Shown here: piece by piece, positions 6,146-7,026 of the stretch | Layout of the letters: each line of letters starts with the position of its first letter | How positions within the stretch are numbered: the first letter of the stretch is position 1 | DNA from: Fimenecus stercoravium | Lineage (GTDB): Bacteria; Bacillota; Clostridia; Oscillospirales; Acutalibacteraceae | Assembly: GCA_018711545.1 (NCBI GenBank) | Contig: DVIC01000067.1 | Coordinates: 1-7,026, forward strand | Direction: 5' to 3' | DNA length: 7,026 nt | Made by a program: the position numbers and the translations under genes | Notes under the pieces: model-generated | Seen by the model: only the letters and a program-made list of their open reading frames with translations | Database searches by the model: none | Told to the model about the DNA's origin: nothing

Positions 6146-6302
6146 GTATAAAATGAGGATTTTTTTCAACAGCGTAAGGTATAAAGAAAAATATAAAAGG
6201 ATTTGGCCATGTTGTATGCCCGCCCATATTTACGCTTTCACTTGAAACCGTGCACGGCACACAAACTGAAACATATAATTTTAAGAAAACTTCCTATATC
6301 TC
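6146..6302. other. AT-rich gap between divergent promoters
   Basis: This is the middle of the 514-base gene-free stretch from 6074 to 6587. It separates the minus-strand TetR promoter from the plus-strand promoter at 6303. It is AT-rich with several A/T runs, contains the 10-base palindrome CCGTGCACGG (6248-6257) and one copy of TAAGAAAACT (6282-6291). No convincing gene or RNA was found in it. Confidence 0.5.
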
Positions 6303-6330
6303 TTGACAAAATTCAACAAAATATGATAAT
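6303..6330 (+). promoter_or_regulatory. Sigma-A promoter for the secreted-protein gene
   Basis: TTGACA (6303-6308) and GATAAT (6325-6330) are spaced by 16 bases in an AT-rich setting. The predicted start is near 6337, leaving a leader of about 250 bases before the start codon at 6588. TAAGAAAACT occurs on both sides of the promoter (6282-6291 and 6338-6347). Confidence 0.78.
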
Positions 6331-6336
6331 ATCTTT

Positions 6337-6450
6337 CTAAGAAAACTATGCTTTTTGTAAACCGGGGGATATAGTGGGGGAGAAAGCGTAGCATATCCTG
6401 AGCAGGCGCTGTATCCGACGAACGGGGGACGGATGCGGCGCCTGGTTTTT
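6337..6450 (+). ncRNA. Candidate riboswitch or attenuator leader RNA
   Basis: The transcript from the promoter at 6303 would carry several alternative stems and then a terminator. GGATAT (6367-6372) can pair with ATATCC (6393-6398). The overlapping GGATATAG (6367-6374) can instead pair with CTGTATCC (6409-6416), which is part of the left arm of the terminator at 6403-6444, so the two pairings are mutually exclusive. CTATGCT (6346-6352) can also pair with AGCGTAG (6385-6391), which would interlock with the first stem as a pseudoknot. This is the layout of a transcription-attenuating leader. It does not match any riboswitch consensus I can recall (c-di-GMP, fluoride, THF, preQ1, T-box were considered). 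It may instead be a short independent RNA of about 110 bases. Confidence 0.5.
6403..6450 (+). terminator. Strong intrinsic terminator inside a leader
   Basis: CAGGCGCTGTATCCG (6403-6417) pairs continuously with CGGATGCGGCGCCTG (6430-6444), 15 pairs including two G-U, around a 12-base loop, followed by GGTTTTT. It lies about 66 bases after the predicted transcription start and 137 bases before the secreted-protein start codon, so it would stop most transcripts unless antitermination occurs. Confidence 0.82.
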
Positions 6451-6587
6451 ATGTGATGAATTAACACAACTTTTACTCTGACAGGTGCTTGGCTTTTGTG
6501 ATGCACCGGCGAGCGGTCGCAAAGGCGAATGCTTTTGTCCGCCCGAGGACAGCGCGGTGCGCGAATCGGGAACAGGAGGAAACATAT

Positions 6588-7026
6588 ATGCGCAAAAAAG
6601 TTCATTTGTTTTCCGTTTCCTGTATCTTGCTGTGCTGCTTAATGCAGGTTTCGGTTTCTGCATATATGCCGCCGCCCTATTTGGTTGCCGTTTTCTGCCA
6701 AAGCGATATGCCGCCGCAAACCGCTTATGTTGATTTGTTATTGCCGCTGCAAGAGAATGACACATCCTTTGTTTCGCAAAAGGATGCGGCTGACATTCGC
6801 CTTTTTACGGATCGCGCCGTGTTTGATGTCGACCCTTCCGGTGAAATCGCTGCTTATGAGGATGGATATTATAGTTATCTGTTTCATTTTGCGGACAGTT
6901 CCATCACCGTAAACACAAATATGGCAAATGATGAGATTTCCGTTCAATACGGTACGCAAGAACTGTTAGAACGTGTGGAACAAATGCATAGCTGCAAATT
7001 AGCGTTTGTGGATGCGCAGGGGAATA
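6588..7026 (+). CDS. Secreted protein of unknown function, 5' part
   Basis: An open frame starts at ATG 6588 with AGGAGG (6574-6579) eight bases ahead and continues to the window end without a stop, giving the first 146 residues. Residues 1-25 form a typical signal peptide: basic MRKKVH, a hydrophobic core rich in Leu, Cys and Val (7-21), and a likely cleavage site after SVSA (22-25). The three cysteines in that core (12, 16, 17) do not form a clear lipobox. The mature part begins YMPPPYLV, has a YVDLLLPL segment (about 50-57), an aromatic stretch DGYYSYLFHF and an acidic, soluble composition. I do not recognise the family. The gene lies behind a promoter and a leader with a strong terminator, so its expression is probably conditional. 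It is divergent from the TetR gene. Confidence 0.85.
   Translation, partial: MRKKVHLFSVSCILLCCLMQVSVSAYMPPPYLVAVFCQSDMPPQTAYVDLLLPLQENDTSFVSQKDAADIRLFTDRAVFDVDPSGEIAAYEDGYYSYLFHFADSSITVNTNMANDEISVQYGTQELLERVEQMHSCKLAFVDAQGN

Noticed and set aside
6348..6374. Eight-codon upstream open frame in the leader (MLFVNRGI)
   Set aside because: No Shine-Dalgarno sequence precedes it and it overlaps predicted RNA pairing segments; nothing supports translation or a leader-peptide mechanism.
6337..6450. Known riboswitch such as c-di-GMP, fluoride, THF, preQ1 or T-box
   Set aside because: The conserved cores I can recall for these classes are not present. The element is kept only as an unassigned structured leader.
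6294..6765. Minus-strand open frames across the secreted-protein leader and start
   Set aside because: They run antisense to a promoter, a terminator hairpin and a signal-peptide gene with AGGAGG, and their Arg/Pro/Ser-rich translations look random.

Overview
The window looks like a chromosomal segment of a moderately GC-rich member of the Clostridia (Firmicutes), perhaps an Oscillospiraceae-type gut anaerobe. The evidence is a clostridial-type short flavodoxin, a DUF3793 protein found mainly in Clostridia, strong AGGAGG-type ribosome binding sites, TTGACA/TATAAT promoters and short intrinsic terminators. No taxon can be fixed from the sequence alone.

Layout, left to right. (1) Bases 1-153 hold the AT-rich C-terminal end of an unrelated plus-strand gene, followed by an AT-rich gap with a hairpin (199-226) and a strong bidirectional terminator (271-304). 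(2) A minus-strand operon (promoter near 1520-1549) encodes a DUF3793 protein and then a flavodoxin, joined by an ATGA overlap. (3) A second minus-strand operon encodes two fused membrane/ATPase ABC half-transporters (5263-3461, then 3460-1718), directly abutting and probably forming a heterodimer. (4) Upstream on the same strand is a TetR-family regulator (6073-5453) with a clear promoter and a palindromic operator at its own transcription start. (5) After a 514-base gene-free region with back-to-back promoters, a plus-strand gene for a secreted protein of unknown function starts at 6588 and runs off the window. Its leader contains a strong terminator hairpin with alternative pairings, a candidate riboswitch or attenuator.

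The linking element is a repeated operator, GTTAGC-N4-GCTAAC. It occurs twice in the control region of the DUF3793-flavodoxin operon and twice in front of the ABC operon. Its half-sites resemble those of DtxR-family metal-dependent repressors. Flavodoxin is the classic iron-sparing replacement for ferredoxin, and paired exporter-fold ABC proteins of the IrtAB/YbtPQ type import ferric siderophores. The simplest reading is therefore an iron-limitation module: iron-sparing electron transfer plus iron-chelate uptake under one metal-sensing repressor, with the TetR protein adding a second input. The shared operator is seen directly; the repressor's identity, the metal and the transported substrate are inference. 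No CRISPR array, tRNA, rRNA or insertion sequence was seen.
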